64,000 bases of DNA from Candidatus Zipacnadia bacterium. GTDB lineage: Bacteria; Armatimonadota; Zipacnadia; Zipacnadales; UBA5352. The stretch spans positions 27,960 to 91,959 of the forward strand of contig JALGSU010000015.1 in NCBI GenBank assembly GCA_029821735.1, given 5' to 3'. Within the stretch, counting starts at the first letter, position 1. Each line of letters starts with the position of its first letter. Under the pieces are notes generated by a model that had not been told where the DNA came from, made no database searches, and worked only from the letters and a program-made list of their open reading frames with translations. A program made the translations under genes and the position numbers. Positions 63,917 to 64,000 of the stretch are shown one piece after another.

Positions 63917-64000
63917 TCACTCGCTCACCTCGACGGCGCTGTCAAGCGAGTGGCCCGAAATCAGATCGCGGACGGTCACCGTCCACGTGCCCACAGCATC
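63917..64000 (-). CDS. C-terminal end of a secreted protein with Ig-like tail (partial)
   Basis: On the minus strand the frame entering from 64000 reads AVGTWTVTVRDLISGHSLDS then AVEVSE and TGA at 63919-63917. A '.GtWtv.vrDl.tG' ending is typical of Ig/fibronectin-like C-terminal domains of secreted proteins. Only 27 codons are inside the window, so the function cannot be assigned. Confidence 0.6.
   Translation of the reverse strand, partial: DAVGTWTVTVRDLISGHSLDSAVEVSE

Overview
The window is GC-rich, densely packed bacterial DNA. The prepilin at 193-726 carries the [19 protein letters not shown] / [17 protein letters not shown]-terminus typical of Armatimonadota (a looser match to Planctomycetes), so an uncultured Armatimonadota-like organism is my best guess. 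Nearly everything else is carbohydrate catabolism: about a dozen very large Sec-exported multidomain proteins (LamG, CBM9/CBM4-like, F5/8-C and NPCBM domains joined to TIM-barrel or heparinase-like catalytic modules), plus transport and a few cytoplasmic sugar enzymes. I see no rRNA, tRNA, CRISPR array, IS element, phage gene or transcription factor.

Layout. 1-185: tail of a GH4 glycosidase. 193-2891: minus-strand prepilin, STN-like repeat protein and DUF72 protein. 2961-8016: large secreted GH-like protein, convergent with a CocE/NonD hydrolase. 8172-12370: LamG protein translationally coupled to a DUF6067-like GH. 12456-31242: one probable nine-gene minus-strand operon (read from 31242 down): beta-propeller glycosidase-like protein, LamG protein, solute-binding-protein/MalF fusion, MalG-like permease with a huge insert, heparinase-like protein, sugar-phosphate isomerase-like TIM barrel, Gfo/Idh/MocA oxidoreductase, DUF2961 protein, GH-like protein. 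It ends at a perfect bidirectional hairpin (12397-12426). 31376-44286: divergent plus-strand cluster: lyase-like protein with FG-GAP repeats, LamG/CBM9/DUF6067 protein, a broken GH78 rhamnosidase, slipin, HUMPS/HPS-family protein. 44313-45713: orphan PD-(D/E)XK nuclease. 46008-52749: GH42-like protein and DUF4091 protein. 53033-53989: SdrD_B-like secreted protein. 54145-62983: heparinase-like protein convergent with two secreted GH-like proteins. 63124-63907: copper-amine-oxidase-N domain protein; 63917-64000: tail of a minus-strand Ig-like protein.

Likely cooperation: secreted multidomain enzymes trim a plant or microbial glycan outside the cytoplasm; the two-polypeptide CUT1-like importer (its ATPase is not here) takes up the oligosaccharide; Gfo/Idh/MocA and isomerase-like enzymes process the sugar. 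The substrate cannot be read from sequence; GH78 and heparinase-like folds hint at rhamnose- or uronate-containing glycans.

Two things stand out. First, the importer architecture: a solute-binding domain fused to one permease, and about 400 residues of degenerate repeats inserted in the other. Second, six reading-frame breaks in five otherwise well-conserved genes, some apparently with loss of expected family residues. They look like small deletions or assembly errors, and the true proteins must be pieced together across frames.
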